A stretch of DNA of 64,000 nucleotides from CAYNRE01 sp964399535 (GCA_964399535.1 CAYNRE010000005.1:744001-808000); one strand, 5' to 3'; positions 7,574-17,949 are shown, counted from the stretch's first letter. Program-made: numbers and translations. Notes: generated by a model not told the origin, from the sequence alone.

Positions 7574-10545
7574 GTTACCACCAGTTCTTCGCTATGGGCA
7601 GTGAGCAGAGAACCAATCTCGGGCATCAATCCGTAGGAAAGCGCCAAGAGTTTGAGCGGATGAATCGTGGGCTTGTTGGTGCCTTGTTCCATCTGCAGTT
7701 TGCAGCAACTGCACTCGGTCGATCCGAGCTGGATTCCGCTATGGCGAAGGCTCGAAATCAGGCTCCAGCCGGCCCGCAAGCTGCTGCGGAAGTTCTCCCG
7801 CTTCAGGCCATAGGTGCCGGCCATGCCCGAACAGCCGCGCTCGATCCATTGCACCCGCAGCGCCGGAATGAGCCTCAGCAGGTATTCGCCCGGGGTACCC
7901 CCGCCCAGCGCCTTGAGGTGGCACGGCAGATGATATCCGACCGAAGCGTGAATCGGGCGGAGGTTCAGTTTCAGCCGGCCGGCCCGGTGCAATTGCCAAA
8001 CGTAGCTGGTCGCCTCGCTAGTGTTTTCGGCCACCAGGCGCGATTCATCATCGGCTAGGAGCTCGGGGTAATGGCGCGTCAGGCACAGCGCGGCCGCCGG
8101 TTCGGTCGCCACGATGTGATAGCCCTGGCGAATCGCCTCGGCCAGCAGCCGCACATTGGTGCGCGCCACCCGGCGGGCCGCCCCCAGGGCCCCCAGCGAT
8201 ACCATCGGCATTCCCGAGCCGAGCAGCCCCGGGTGGACAAAGACCGAAACCCCGTTGTGCTCGAGTACCGCGATCAGGGCTTCGCCCAACTGGGGATCGT
8301 GATAGTTCACGTAGGTGTCTGGAAAGTACAACACCTTGCTTCCCGGCCGGCGGCTGGGCCGCGTGAGCCGTCGTCGGCGGGCCCGCCGCTGAAACCCCTG
8401 GGCGGCATACCGGGGCAGCTTTCGACTGCGGGCCAGGCCCAACAGTTTCTCGAGCGTCCAGCGGGCCCGGGGGTTGGCGATGAGCCAATTGGCGAGCGGC
8501 GCGAACTGGCTTGCCCAACTGCCAAGCCAGTCGATTTGGGCCAGCGCCCAGTCGCTGGGAGCCAGCCCGTTGCTGGCCACGTAGGCCCCCTTGGCCTCGA
8601 TCATTAGTTTGGGAATATCGACCCCGGCCGGACACTCCAAGCGGCACATCTGGCAGTTGACGCACAAGTCGGCCACGGCCTTGAAGTCGTCGCGGGCAAC
8701 GCTGTTGGGTTCCAGCCCGCCGGTCAGCAAAGCCCGCAACAGGTTGGCCTTGGCCCGGGGCGAGGCTTCCTCGCTGGGCGCGAAGCGAAACACCGGGCAC
8801 ATCCGCGCATCGGCCGAAGTGGTGCGGCAGGCTCCGCAGCCATTGCAACTGCGGGTCATCGACAACACGTCGGTTCCCGACCAGTCGAGTTCCAGGTCCA
8901 GAATCGGCAGCGACCGCGGCGCCGCGTCCGAGGGCTGGTCGACCGGCTCGACTTCGGGGGCCCGGCCGGGGCGCAAGTTTTTAAGCATCAAATGCGGATC
9001 GTCGCCGAGCTTCTTGCCGGGATTCAGCACGTTGTGCGGATCGAAGTGTCGCTTGACCTCTTGAAACACGCCGTAGAGCGGTCCGTATTGCTCCCGTACG
9101 AACTGCGTGCGGCTGAGCCCGTCGCCGTGTTCGCCGCTGATGGTGCCCCCCGCCCCCCAGGTCAGTTCATACAGATCCCGCGCCAGCGGCTCCATCCGCC
9201 GCACGTCGTCGGGGTTATCCAGATCGAGAAAGGGGCGCAGATGCAACTGGCCCTGTCCGGCGTGTCCGAACAGCGAGGCGGTAATCTGGTGGCGCTTGAG
9301 CAGGTTTTGCATCTGCACCAGGAATTCGGCCAATCGCTCGGGCGGAACGGCCAAATCCTCGACGAATGGCAACGGCCGCGCGCGCCCCTCGAGCCGGTAC
9401 AGCGTGGGTACCACGCGCCGGGCCAGCCCCCAGAACAGCTCCACGTCTTCCGCGTCGAAGGCCAGCCGGGCGTCGAAGGCCTCGGGCCGACGCCGCCGGA
9501 CCCGGTCGACGATTTGTTCCAGCCGGTGGCGCACCTCGACCACGTCGGCCCCCTCCTGTTCGACCAGCAGCAGGGCCTCGGTCTCGCGGGGAATCAACAG
9601 GTCGTAACGCGGCTCGGCATCGCGGGCCAGGCTCAGGTGCCGGCGATCCATCAGGTCGCAGGCCGCGGGCTCCAGCGGCAGCAGGTCGGCCGCGGCCCGA
9701 GCGGCGCTTTCCAACCGGTCGAACAGCAAAATCGCCAACCCCCGATGGCTGGGCAGCGGCACCGTACCGAGCGTCATCTCGGTAAACAGGGCCAGCGTTC
9801 CCTCGGAGCCCGCCAGCAGCCGGGGAAAATGAAACACTCCCTCGCGCCACACCCCTTCGAGCCAGTAGCCCGAGCGGTTGGGCATCTGCGCCGTTTGCCG
9901 CTCGGCGATCAGCGGGGCGTGGGCCGCGAGCAATTCCGCCAAGGGCAGCGCCAGTTCCCGGGCTTGCTCCTGCCCCTCGGTCGCCGCGGCTGGGCCAGGG
10001 CCAAGGGCAAGCGACCCCAGTTCCAGCCGCGAGCCATCGGCCAGAACGCACTCGAGCGAGCGAACATGCTGCCGGGCCGAACCGTACCGGAGCCAGTGCG
10101 AACCGCCATTGTCCAGCGCCACCACGCTCCCCAGGGTGGTCACATGGCTCATCGCCGGGTCGGGGCCGAATTGCCTTCCCCGGGCACGAAGCTGAAGATT
10201 GAGCCGGTCGAGCACCACGCCGGGCTGTACCCGGACCCAGTCGTCGCCGATCGCCAACACCCGGCGCAGGTGGCGGGAAAAGTCGATCACCAGGCCGGGC
10301 CCCAGCGATTCCCCGGCCAGCCCGGAGCCGGCCCCCCGGGCATGCAGCGGCAGATTGTTTTCCCGGGCGTAACGGACCGTGGCGGTCACGTCTTCGGTGG
10401 TTCGAGGGAAGACCACGCCGAGCGGTTTGATCTGGTAGATGCTGGCGTCGCTGGCGTAGAGCTGCAGGGTGATCTCGTCGCAGCGAACTTCGCCGTCGAT
10501 CAGGCCGCGCAGGTCTGCTTCGATGCGCGAGCGTAGTTCGTCCAT
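7570..10545 (-). CDS. FAD-linked and Fe-S (GlcD/GlpC-like) oxidoreductase
   Basis: A 991-residue fusion. The N-terminal half has an FAD-binding type-4 domain (GAGSGLAGESLGPG, FGPDPAMSHVTTLG) and the FAD-oxidase C-terminal domain (GEHGDG). The C-terminal half has two four-cysteine iron-sulfur motifs, starting at Cys567 (CNGCGAC) and Cys628 (CVNCQMCRLECP), followed by CCG-type cysteine-rich segments (PCHLKALGGG, CSCCKLQMEQG). This architecture is known from D-lactate and D-2-hydroxyacid dehydrogenases that feed electrons to the membrane; the substrate cannot be read from sequence. The start used is the ATG at 10545; a TTG at 10575 would add 10 residues. Confidence 0.9.
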   Translation of the reverse strand: MDELRSRIEADLRGLIDGEVRCDEITLQLYASDASIYQIKPLGVVFPRTTEDVTATVRYARENNLPLHARGAGSGLAGESLGPGLVIDFSRHLRRVLAIGDDWVRVQPGVVLDRLNLQLRARGRQFGPDPAMSHVTTLGSVVALDNGGSHWLRYGSARQHVRSLECVLADGSRLELGSLALGPGPAAATEGQEQARELALPLAELLAAHAPLIAERQTAQMPNRSGYWLEGVWREGVFHFPRLLAGSEGTLALFTEMTLGTVPLPSHRGLAILLFDRLESAARAAADLLPLEPAACDLMDRRHLSLARDAEPRYDLLIPRETEALLLVEQEGADVVEVRHRLEQIVDRVRRRRPEAFDARLAFDAEDVELFWGLARRVVPTLYRLEGRARPLPFVEDLAVPPERLAEFLVQMQNLLKRHQITASLFGHAGQGQLHLRPFLDLDNPDDVRRMEPLARDLYELTWGAGGTISGEHGDGLSRTQFVREQYGPLYGVFQEVKRHFDPHNVLNPGKKLGDDPHLMLKNLRPGRAPEVEPVDQPSDAAPRSLPILDLELDWSGTDVLSMTRSCNGCGACRTTSADARMCPVFRFAPSEEASPRAKANLLRALLTGGLEPNSVARDDFKAVADLCVNCQMCRLECPAGVDIPKLMIEAKGAYVASNGLAPSDWALAQIDWLGSWASQFAPLANWLIANPRARWTLEKLLGLARSRKLPRYAAQGFQRRARRRRLTRPSRRPGSKVLYFPDTYVNYHDPQLGEALIAVLEHNGVSVFVHPGLLGSGMPMVSLGALGAARRVARTNVRLLAEAIRQGYHIVATEPAAALCLTRHYPELLADDESRLVAENTSEATSYVWQLHRAGRLKLNLRPIHASVGYHLPCHLKALGGGTPGEYLLRLIPALRVQWIERGCSGMAGTYGLKRENFRSSLRAGWSLISSLRHSGIQLGSTECSCCKLQMEQGTNKPTIHPLKLLALSYGLMPEIGSLLTAHSEELVVT

Positions 10546-10596
10546 CGCCGCCGCCGCACTCTCGCTGGGGGCCAAAGCCCGACTCGCCGCCGCCCC

Positions 10597-11100
10597 CTAG
10601 GCCTGCGGTTGACGCTGCCGCTCGCGGCCGCGCTGGGCCGCGGCCTGCTGCGCAAGCCTGGCCTGTTGCTGGCGATGTTTCTCGTGGGTTTCCAGCTCGA
10701 ACTGACCGTGCTTCTCCAGCCCCTTGACGCCCCGATACTCGGCCGCGCAGCGATAACACATCAGGCACTGCCCCACGACCAGGTACAGCGCCAGGTCGAT
10801 GCCGGCCACCAGGAACAGGATGCCGAACGTGGTGTAGGTCCAATACCAGGCCCAGGCAAAGCTGCTGGCCACGAACCCCACGACCACGATGGCCACCCCC
10901 AGCCGCTGCGGAAAATCCTTGCGCAGAAACAGGTCGGTGCTGGGGCAGACCAGGCAGTGCCGCACCTCGTGGTCGACCAGCGCGCCGGGAGGAATCTGAA
11001 TCTCCTGCCCGCATTGATCGCAGCGAAGCAGCGTGGTGTCGTCGCTCAACTCGCGGCGCTGCGTGTGATCGCAGTTAGGGCAGGCATAGGTAATATTCAT
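10597..11100 (-). CDS. Zinc-ribbon membrane protein
   Basis: A 167-residue protein beginning with a zinc ribbon (YACPNCDH then LRCDQCGQE), a second Cys pair (CLVC), two hydrophobic helices around residues 65-110, a third pair (CLMCYRC) and a Gln/Arg-rich tail that may form a coiled coil. The start at 11100 begins the zinc ribbon; the frame is open further upstream without a recognisable sequence. It precedes the FAD/Fe-S gene by about 50 bases on the same strand, which suggests co-transcription. Function unknown. Confidence 0.75.
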   Translation of the reverse strand: MNITYACPNCDHTQRRELSDDTTLLRCDQCGQEIQIPPGALVDHEVRHCLVCPSTDLFLRKDFPQRLGVAIVVVGFVASSFAWAWYWTYTTFGILFLVAGIDLALYLVVGQCLMCYRCAAEYRGVKGLEKHGQFELETHEKHRQQQARLAQQAAAQRGRERQRQPQA

Positions 11101-11337
11101 GCGTTCGTTCCGCCACCAGTGCCCCGCGGGGCGGGGCACTCCCTCCCGGAGGGTTGCCCTCGGCGAGGGCCGAAAGCCGACGACCCAGCCCCGCCCGAAA
11201 AACCTGCCCGAGTGCTCCGCCACTAACCACGGCGGCCCAACAGCCAGGCAGGCGGGCTCTAAACCTTCATGATACGCCCCGGGGCGCGTTCTTCCCAGGA
11301 GGAGGGACGGCGTTTTCGACCGGATCAAGCTCGTAGG

Positions 11338-12354
11338 CTACTGCGGGGAAGGCGACGAGGTTTCCCCGCCCGCCTGGTTCGGAGCTTCCTGCCCCGCCGC
11401 TGGCGCGGCCAAGCCCACGGGCCGGCCATCGAGCCCCCACTCGCTTTTGGGGGCGATTCCCAAATGGGCAAGCACCGTCGCCGAAGCGTCGACCAGATGG
11501 GTCGTTTCGTCCAGCTCGCCGCGCACCGCCGCGGGCCCGCTGACGATCAGAAAGCTATTGCGAATCTCCGGCACGTCGTGCCCGCCGCCGTGGCCGGTGC
11601 CGCGCCCGCCATGATCGCTGGTCACCACGATCAGCCAATCTTCCGCGCCATAGGACGGCCGCTCGCGCAGAGCGCCGACCACTTCGCCGATGTGGCGGTC
11701 GGCCTGCTCGATGGCCGCGATGTACTCGGGTACCGTGGGGTGGAACCCATGGGCATGGCCCGTCTCGTCGACCTGGCCGATGTAGAGAAACACCACGGTG
11801 GGGTCCTCGTCCCTGAGCACCTTGGCCGCGGCCTGGGCGGCCAGGGCGTCGGCCTCCACGTAGTCGTTCAGCTTCGGCGGAAAGAACACGCCGTAGTCGG
11901 CCTGGCTAACAATGTGCAAGTGAATCGGCACCCAGGTCACCACCGAGGCGGTGTACGCCTCGGGTCGGACCTCTTTAATTCGGGCAAACAGGTGCGGGTA
12001 TTCGCCGTAGCGTTTGCCCTGAAATGAGTTGTCGTGCACGCCATGCTTGTCGGCCCAAACGCCGGTGAGAATGCTCGACCAGCCCGGCCCGCTGATGGTG
12101 TCGTTCTCGCGATAGCGGTCCCCCAGAATCTGGCAGTCGCGGTCAAAGCAGCCATCGGCCCTGAGGGCGTCGAGCGCGGGGGTCTTGGCCGCTTCGATGG
12201 CGTCGAACCGACAGCCGTCGATGCCGATGAAAAGCACCTTTTTCACCGGTGGTCCGGCCCAAGCCGCGCCATCGCCCAACGCGATCGCGGCCAGCAATCC
12301 GGCGAGCCAACCCTGTCGCAGCCAATGGCCCGCTCGACTCCGCGTGTGCATCAT
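11338..12354 (-). CDS. Secreted type I phosphodiesterase / nucleotide pyrophosphatase family protein
   Basis: A 338-residue alkaline-phosphatase-superfamily enzyme with a signal peptide (cleavage near AAWAGPP). The metal ligands are recognisable: Asp in FIGIDGCR, Asp/His in VDETGHAHG, Asp-His in TSDHGG and a final His in GHGGGHD. The nucleophile is probably a Ser or Thr in TISGPGWSSILTG. It would hydrolyse phosphodiester or phosphate bonds outside the cytoplasm; the substrate is unknown. It lies 97 bases downstream of the DUF1501 gene on the same strand. Confidence 0.88.
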   Translation of the reverse strand: MMHTRSRAGHWLRQGWLAGLLAAIALGDGAAWAGPPVKKVLFIGIDGCRFDAIEAAKTPALDALRADGCFDRDCQILGDRYRENDTISGPGWSSILTGVWADKHGVHDNSFQGKRYGEYPHLFARIKEVRPEAYTASVVTWVPIHLHIVSQADYGVFFPPKLNDYVEADALAAQAAAKVLRDEDPTVVFLYIGQVDETGHAHGFHPTVPEYIAAIEQADRHIGEVVGALRERPSYGAEDWLIVVTSDHGGRGTGHGGGHDVPEIRNSFLIVSGPAAVRGELDETTHLVDASATVLAHLGIAPKSEWGLDGRPVGLAAPAAGQEAPNQAGGETSSPSPQ

Positions 12355-12451
12355 GATTTGGCTGCCGCGCCCGCGGCATCTCCCCCCGGTGGTAAAAAGT
12401 GGCTTGCGACCGATCGCTCCGACCGGCCGCGGATGGCTCGCGCCCCCGTGA

Positions 12452-13927
12452 CTAAGCCAGCAGTTCGGGGATCACCCGGGCCGGCAACACGCCGGTGAGC
12501 CGCTGGTCCAAGCCCTGGAACTTGTAGGTGAACCGTTCGTGATCGAAGCCCAAGAGCTGCAATACCGTGGCGTGGAAATCGCGGATATGCACCGGGTCGC
12601 GCACGATGTTGTACGAGAAGTCGTCGGTTTCGCCGTACACGGCCCCGCCCCGCGAACCGCCGCCGGCCATCCACATGGTGAAGCAGCGCGGGTGGTGGTC
12701 GCGACCGTAATTCTCCTTGGAAAGGCCCCCCTGCGAGTAAATCGTGCGGCCGAACTCGCCCCCCCAAATGATCAACGTCTCGTCGAACAACCCCCGCGCT
12801 TTCAAATCTTGAATCAAGGCGTAGCAAGGCTGGTCCACGTCGCGGCATTGGTCGGGCAACCGGCCCGCCACGTTCGAGTGGGTATCCCAGTTGTTGTGAT
12901 ACACCTGCACGAACCGCACCCCGCGCTCGACCATCCGCCGCGCCAGCAGCGCGGTATGGGCAAAGCTGCCCGGCTTCTGCACGTCGGGCCCGTACAGGTC
13001 GAGCACCGACTGCGGCTCGCCGGAAAGGTCGGTCAACTCCGGCACGCTCGACTGCATCCGGAACGCCAGCTCGTATTGCTGAATTCGGGTATGTGTTTCC
13101 GGGTCGCCCACCACCGCGTAGTTCAGTTCGTTCAACTCGCGCAGCCCGTCGAGCGTTTCGCGGCGAATCGCCTCCGGCACCCCGGGTGGGTTGTTGATGT
13201 ACAGGATGGGGTCGCCCCCCGACCGGAACGAAACCCCGGCGTGCTCGCCCGAGAGGTACCCAGCCGACCACAACCGTCCCGAAATGGCCTGCACCTGTTC
13301 GGTATTCGAGGGTCGGGCCACGAGCACCACGAAGGTGGGCAAATCTTGGTTCATCGAGCCTAGCCCATAGCTGGCCCAGGAACCCAGACAGGGGCGCCCC
13401 GTTACCTGGTTGCCGGTTTGCATGTAGCTGATGGCCGGCTCGTGGTTAATGGCCTCGGTATGCATCGAGCGAATAAAGCAGATATCGTCGGCGCACTTCG
13501 ACAAATAGGGGAGCAGCTCACTCAGCCACATGCCGCTCGGCCCGTACTGGGCGAACTTGAACTTGGAAGGCGCGATCGGAAACCGCTTCTGGCCCGAGGT
13601 CATCGTGGTCAGCCGCTGGCCCATCCGCACCGAGTCGGGCAGGTCCTTGTCGTACCACTCCTGCATCTGCGGCTTGTAGTCGAACAGGTCCATCTGCGGA
13701 GGACCGCCCACCGTGTGCAGGTAAATCACCTGTTTGGCTCGCGGGCGAAAGTGTGGACCCATCGGCGCTGCGCCGGTGCCCTCGGCGCTGGGCAGCCGGG
13801 TGGCGGCCTGCGCCAACTCGGGCCCGGCCAGCGAAGCCAGCGCCGCCCACCCCAGGGCGTTCACCCCGCGGCCCAGGAACTGCCGCCGCGATTCCGAGCG
13901 AACCCAATCTTGCCAATCCGGATGCAT
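12452..13927 (-). CDS. DUF1501 protein with Tat signal
   Basis: A 491-residue member of DUF1501, a family within the sulfatase/alkaline-phosphatase fold that is very abundant in planctomycetes. The N-terminus has a twin-arginine export motif (SRRQFLGRG). Recognisable blocks are YLHTVGGPPQMDLFDYKP, FVQVYHNNWDTH, LIIWGGEFGRT and GRDHHPRCFTMW. The start has AGGAGG 6 bases upstream. It lies 97 bases downstream of the PSD1 gene, the usual order for this pair; the two are thought to act together at the cell surface, but the reaction is not established. Confidence 0.95.
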   Translation of the reverse strand: MHPDWQDWVRSESRRQFLGRGVNALGWAALASLAGPELAQAATRLPSAEGTGAAPMGPHFRPRAKQVIYLHTVGGPPQMDLFDYKPQMQEWYDKDLPDSVRMGQRLTTMTSGQKRFPIAPSKFKFAQYGPSGMWLSELLPYLSKCADDICFIRSMHTEAINHEPAISYMQTGNQVTGRPCLGSWASYGLGSMNQDLPTFVVLVARPSNTEQVQAISGRLWSAGYLSGEHAGVSFRSGGDPILYINNPPGVPEAIRRETLDGLRELNELNYAVVGDPETHTRIQQYELAFRMQSSVPELTDLSGEPQSVLDLYGPDVQKPGSFAHTALLARRMVERGVRFVQVYHNNWDTHSNVAGRLPDQCRDVDQPCYALIQDLKARGLFDETLIIWGGEFGRTIYSQGGLSKENYGRDHHPRCFTMWMAGGGSRGGAVYGETDDFSYNIVRDPVHIRDFHATVLQLLGFDHERFTYKFQGLDQRLTGVLPARVIPELLA

Positions 13928-14024
13928 GGCATCCTCCTGGGTAAAAACGGTTTCCGCCGGCCGCCGTTCGCCCCGCGCCGGCCGCTCGTGGTCGGGCGGG
14001 AACGCGGGCCGCGGCGCCAGCCGC

Positions 14025-17000
14025 TCACTTGTTCAAGGTTTCGTCCAGGTTCATCAGGGTGTTGGTCAACATCGTCCAGCCCGCCAGGCTGCCCGGCTCC
14101 AGGGCCGAATCCAGCGGCGCCTGGCCCACCGCCAAGAGCTGGGCCGCCTGCTGGGGCGCGCTGCGGTAATGCTCTCGGAGCCGGTCCAGGGTTTGTTGCG
14201 CCACGGTCATTTCCTCCGCCCGCAGCGGACGGGCCAGCAGCCGCTCGGCCAGGTAGCCGATGCGCGTGGCGTCGCTGGTCCCCCCTTCGCGAATCGCCCG
14301 CTCGGCCAGGTAGCGAGCCGCCTCGACAAACTGCGGATCGTTCAGCGTTACCAGGGCTTGCAGCGGCGTATTGGTCCGCTCGCGCCGCACGGTACAGGTT
14401 TCGCGGTTGGGGGCGTTGAAAATCTCCATCGAGGCGGGGGGCGCTGCCCGCTTCCAAAAGGTGTACATGCTGCGGCGGTACATGTTCTCGCCGCTGTCGG
14501 CCCGGTAGTCGCGGGTGTTCGACCCGATCATGGCCACGGCCTCCCACACCCCCTCGGGCTGATACGGCTTCACGCTCGGTCCGCCGATCGTGCGCACCAG
14601 CAGCCCGCTGGCGGCCAGGGCGTAATCGCGCACCATCTCGGCATCCATGCGATACCGCGGACCGCGCGAAAGCAGCCGATTGTCCGGGTCTCGCTCGAGC
14701 TTTTCAGGCGTGGCCAGGGCCGATTGCCGGTAAGTTGCCGAGGTGACCATCAACTTAAAGAATCGCCGAACGTCCCAGCCCGATTCGCGGAACTCAACCG
14801 CCAGCCAATCCAACAGCTCGGGGTTCGAAGGCAGCTCGCCGCTCACACCCAAATCGCCCGTGGTGCGCACCAGCCCCGTGCCAAACACCTCTTGCCAGAA
14901 ACGGTTGACGGTAACGCGAGCCGTCAGCGGGTGGTCGGGCCGCAGCAGCCAGCGGGCAAACCCCAGGCGGTTGCGCGGCAGCTCCTCGGGAAACGGTGGC
15001 AGGATGTCGGGCGTGTCGGGATGCACTTCGTCGCGCCGCTTGTCGTATTCTCCGCGATACAGCACGAAGGCCATTGGCTCCTCGGCTCGCTCCTGCATGA
15101 CGTGGGCCACGGTGGCCCGCGCCTTGATCGCGGCCTCGGTCGCGGCAAGCTGCTGTTGCCGGGCCGAGAGCTCGCGGTGCTCCGCGTCGACTTCGCTGAG
15201 CCACCAACCGTATAGCTCTTCCACTTCGCTGGGCGCTCGCCCCTCGGCGGGCTTACCCACCAGGTAGGCCGCCCGGGTCGATTGCTTGAGGGCCGATACC
15301 TCGGCCGCCGCAAGCGCGCGGGTATAAATCCGCAGATCTTGCAGGGCCAGGTCATTGATCCGGGCGCTGTTGTTCCGCTGGGCCAGCTTGAGCGGCACCC
15401 CGGTGCGGATCGAGTTCTTGAGCGTGTCGGCGGCCGGTTCAGCCTCTTGCAGCACGCCGTCCACGTACAGTTTCAGTCCGGCGGCCTTCGAGGAACCGTC
15501 GTAGCTGACCAGCACATGGTGCCAGGCGTCGGCCGAGAGCTTGGTCTTGCTCACGGCCTTGATGGCGTCCCCCGGCCAGGCATGCACGACGTGGCAGCCG
15601 AGTCGGCCGCCGTCGAGCCACAGGTCCCAGCCGCGGTGGGCCGCGCCCTCGTCCATGCGGGCCACCAGGGCGCCGCTCAGTCCCTCGCGCGGTACCTTGA
15701 CCCAGGCCCCGCAGCTAAACGCCTGGTCTTTCTCGAAGTCGCCCGCCTCGGGCACCAGCTGCAGCGATTGGTCGGGCCGGCTCTTCAGGGCCCTTTCGGC
15801 AATCACGCCGGCCTCCCAGGCCAGGTCGGCGCCCATGGGCACCTGCCGGGCCTGGCCAGCGAGCGAAACGGTGAGCGAGTCGCCCCCCCCTTCGCAAAGC
15901 GGGGCGTGCAAGGCCAGCTGTTCGCCGGGAATGCGCGATTCCACTTCCGCCAGCGCCGCACCGGCCAGCCAGGCGTCGAAATCGGGCCGCGCCGCGGCCC
16001 GCCGGGCATCGACCTGTTGTTGGGCCGTGGCCAGTTGGGCAGGCAGGGCCTCCCAAGTGGCGCGATCCGCCTCGAGCGGCACCACGGCCACGGGCGGGGT
16101 GTCTTTAATGTTGCCGTCCATGGCCCCTTGGGCCGTGTTGTTGAAGAACGCCGCCATTGCGTAGAACTCGTGCTGCGAGAGCGGGTCGAACTTGTGATCG
16201 TGACACACCGCGCAGTTGGCCGTCAGCCCCATCCAAACCGCGCTGGTGGTCTCGGTGCGGTCCCGGGTGTACAGCACCAGGTACTCCTCGGGAATCACGC
16301 CCCCTTCGTTCGTGGTCATGTTGCAGCGGTTGAAACCCGAGGCCACTAACTGATCGAGCGTGCGGTTGGGCAGCAGGTCGCCCGCCAATTGCTCGATGGT
16401 GAACTGGTCGAACGGCAGGTTGCGATTGAAGGCGCCGATGACCCAATCGCGGTACGACCACATCTCGCGGAAGTTGTCGAAGTGAATGCCGTGGGTATCC
16501 GCGTAGCGAGCCGCGTCGAGCCAATAGCGGCCGCGATGCTCGCCCCAGGCGGGCGTTTGCATCAGCCGATCGACCAGCCGCTCGTAAGCGTCGGGCGCGG
16601 GGTCGGCCAGAAAGGCTTCCACGTCGGCCGGTTCGGGGGGCAGCCCCGTCAGGTCCAAGCTCGCGCGCCGCGCCAAGGTGCGCCGATCCGCCTCGGGGGC
16701 CGGCGATAGGCCCGCCGCCTCGAGCCGGGCCAGAATAAAGCGATCGATCGGGTTGCGAGCCCACTCGGCTTGCCGAACCTCGGGCACTGGCGGCCGCTCG
16801 GGAGGCAGGTACGACCAGTGGGGCTGGTATTCGGCCCCCTCGCCAATCCACCGCGACAGAAGCGCTTTCTGCTCGGCCGAAAGCTGTTTCTTGGTCGCCG
16901 GCGGGGGCATCACCATCTCGGGATCCTCGGAGAGGATCCGCTCGATCAGTGCGCTTTCCTCCGGCTTGCCGGGCACGATGGCCATGGCCCCCAGGGCGGC

Positions 17001-17186
17001 CTCGCGCTGGTCGAGCCGAAGGTCGGCCTTGCGCGAAGCGCTATCGGGCCCGTGACAGGCAAAACAGTTGTCGGCCAAGATCGGACGAATGTCGCGGTTG
17101 TAGGCAATCGGCTCCTCGGCCCGCAGAGGGCCGTAGGCCATCAGTACCAACAGCGACCCGACGCAAGTCCAAAGCCTTCGCACCAT
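14025..17186 (-). CDS. PSD1 / planctomycete cytochrome c protein with LamG domain
   Basis: A 1053-residue exported protein. In order: signal peptide (MVRRLWTCVGSLLVLMAYG), a cytochrome-c motif (NCFACHGPDS), the DUF1549-type domain (RYADTHG, NCAVCHDHKFDPLSQHEFY), a concanavalin/LamG-like domain at about residues 460-610 (CGAWVKVPREG, WHHVLVSYDGSS, LKLYVDGVLQE), and DUF1553/PSD1 (VNRFWQEVFGTGLVRTTGDLG). The LamG insert points to glycan or surface binding. The start at 17186 has GAGGAA upstream. It is paired with the DUF1501 gene. Confidence 0.95.
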   Translation of the reverse strand: MVRRLWTCVGSLLVLMAYGPLRAEEPIAYNRDIRPILADNCFACHGPDSASRKADLRLDQREAALGAMAIVPGKPEESALIERILSEDPEMVMPPPATKKQLSAEQKALLSRWIGEGAEYQPHWSYLPPERPPVPEVRQAEWARNPIDRFILARLEAAGLSPAPEADRRTLARRASLDLTGLPPEPADVEAFLADPAPDAYERLVDRLMQTPAWGEHRGRYWLDAARYADTHGIHFDNFREMWSYRDWVIGAFNRNLPFDQFTIEQLAGDLLPNRTLDQLVASGFNRCNMTTNEGGVIPEEYLVLYTRDRTETTSAVWMGLTANCAVCHDHKFDPLSQHEFYAMAAFFNNTAQGAMDGNIKDTPPVAVVPLEADRATWEALPAQLATAQQQVDARRAAARPDFDAWLAGAALAEVESRIPGEQLALHAPLCEGGGDSLTVSLAGQARQVPMGADLAWEAGVIAERALKSRPDQSLQLVPEAGDFEKDQAFSCGAWVKVPREGLSGALVARMDEGAAHRGWDLWLDGGRLGCHVVHAWPGDAIKAVSKTKLSADAWHHVLVSYDGSSKAAGLKLYVDGVLQEAEPAADTLKNSIRTGVPLKLAQRNNSARINDLALQDLRIYTRALAAAEVSALKQSTRAAYLVGKPAEGRAPSEVEELYGWWLSEVDAEHRELSARQQQLAATEAAIKARATVAHVMQERAEEPMAFVLYRGEYDKRRDEVHPDTPDILPPFPEELPRNRLGFARWLLRPDHPLTARVTVNRFWQEVFGTGLVRTTGDLGVSGELPSNPELLDWLAVEFRESGWDVRRFFKLMVTSATYRQSALATPEKLERDPDNRLLSRGPRYRMDAEMVRDYALAASGLLVRTIGGPSVKPYQPEGVWEAVAMIGSNTRDYRADSGENMYRRSMYTFWKRAAPPASMEIFNAPNRETCTVRRERTNTPLQALVTLNDPQFVEAARYLAERAIREGGTSDATRIGYLAERLLARPLRAEEMTVAQQTLDRLREHYRSAPQQAAQLLAVGQAPLDSALEPGSLAGWTMLTNTLMNLDETLNK

Positions 17187-17949
17187 CGCGTTTCCTCGCC
17201 AGAGGGATGGGCCAAGATTCAAAGTCTCCTGAGCCGAGCCGGAAGCGCCCCCGGGGCGGGGGCCAGCCCAGCACGCAACGCTCGGGTAGACCAAATCACT
17301 TCACCAGGTGAAATCTCTCACAGGGCGGAACTGGGGGGCGGAACTTCAGGCAGGCCAAGCAAGGCGTGGGTAAGCCAAGCGGGCTGGCGATTCGAGAAAG
17401 CGTTGGCCCCCCCGGAATCGTGCACCCCCGCGACGAACTGGGTGCCCTGGCGGCGGCCAAGCTTTCCAGGCCTGGCCCGCCCGGATTAGCCCCGCCGGAT
17501 TAGCCCCGCGGTTTGGCCCAGCGGCTCGCTTGGCCCCCAGTATAACCGCCGGCCCAAGCCGCTGGCGAGCATTCCCCCCCCAGCTTGTGGGAGGGGGCGA
17601 AGGGCGGGCCGGAAACAGGCTGCGAGCCGAAGCCGCAGGGAGCCTCGCACCGGTTCCAGGCACGGGGGCACGCGACGCCCACCAGCACCGGGGTCGAAGG
17701 CAGCGTCGGGGCCAGGCTAGCCAGCGGCACCGCGCTCATAGGCAACATTTACGTCTGCCGATCATGATGCATTGCAACCGTCGGCGGCGCGCTTGCCATG
17801 TCGCGGTGGAGGTGCGCGATTTCGCGTGAAGCCGACGGGCCGCCAGCGGCGGAAGAATTCGTGCTGGCTTCGCCGCCGGGCGGCAGCTAACATGCGAGCC
17901 CGATTGAGTATTTGGCCTTAATACAAGCTTAATCCCGGGGGCGGGGTCC
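17187..17949. other. Intergenic, 763 bases
   Basis: Divergent region between the PSD1 gene and the ELWxxDGT gene. It holds two tandem copies of a 14-base unit (CCGGATTAGCCCCG, 17481-17508). A short A/T-richer stretch at about 17905-17935 is a plausible promoter area for the plus-strand gene. No gene was recognised. Confidence 0.4.

Noticed and set aside
8992..10536. 514-residue plus-strand open frame opposite the FAD/Fe-S gene
   Set aside because: Antisense to a gene with full FAD and Fe-S motifs; the translation has no recognisable fold.
13734..15215. 493-residue plus-strand open frame
   Set aside because: It crosses the ends of two well-supported minus-strand genes (DUF1501 and PSD1) and their spacer.
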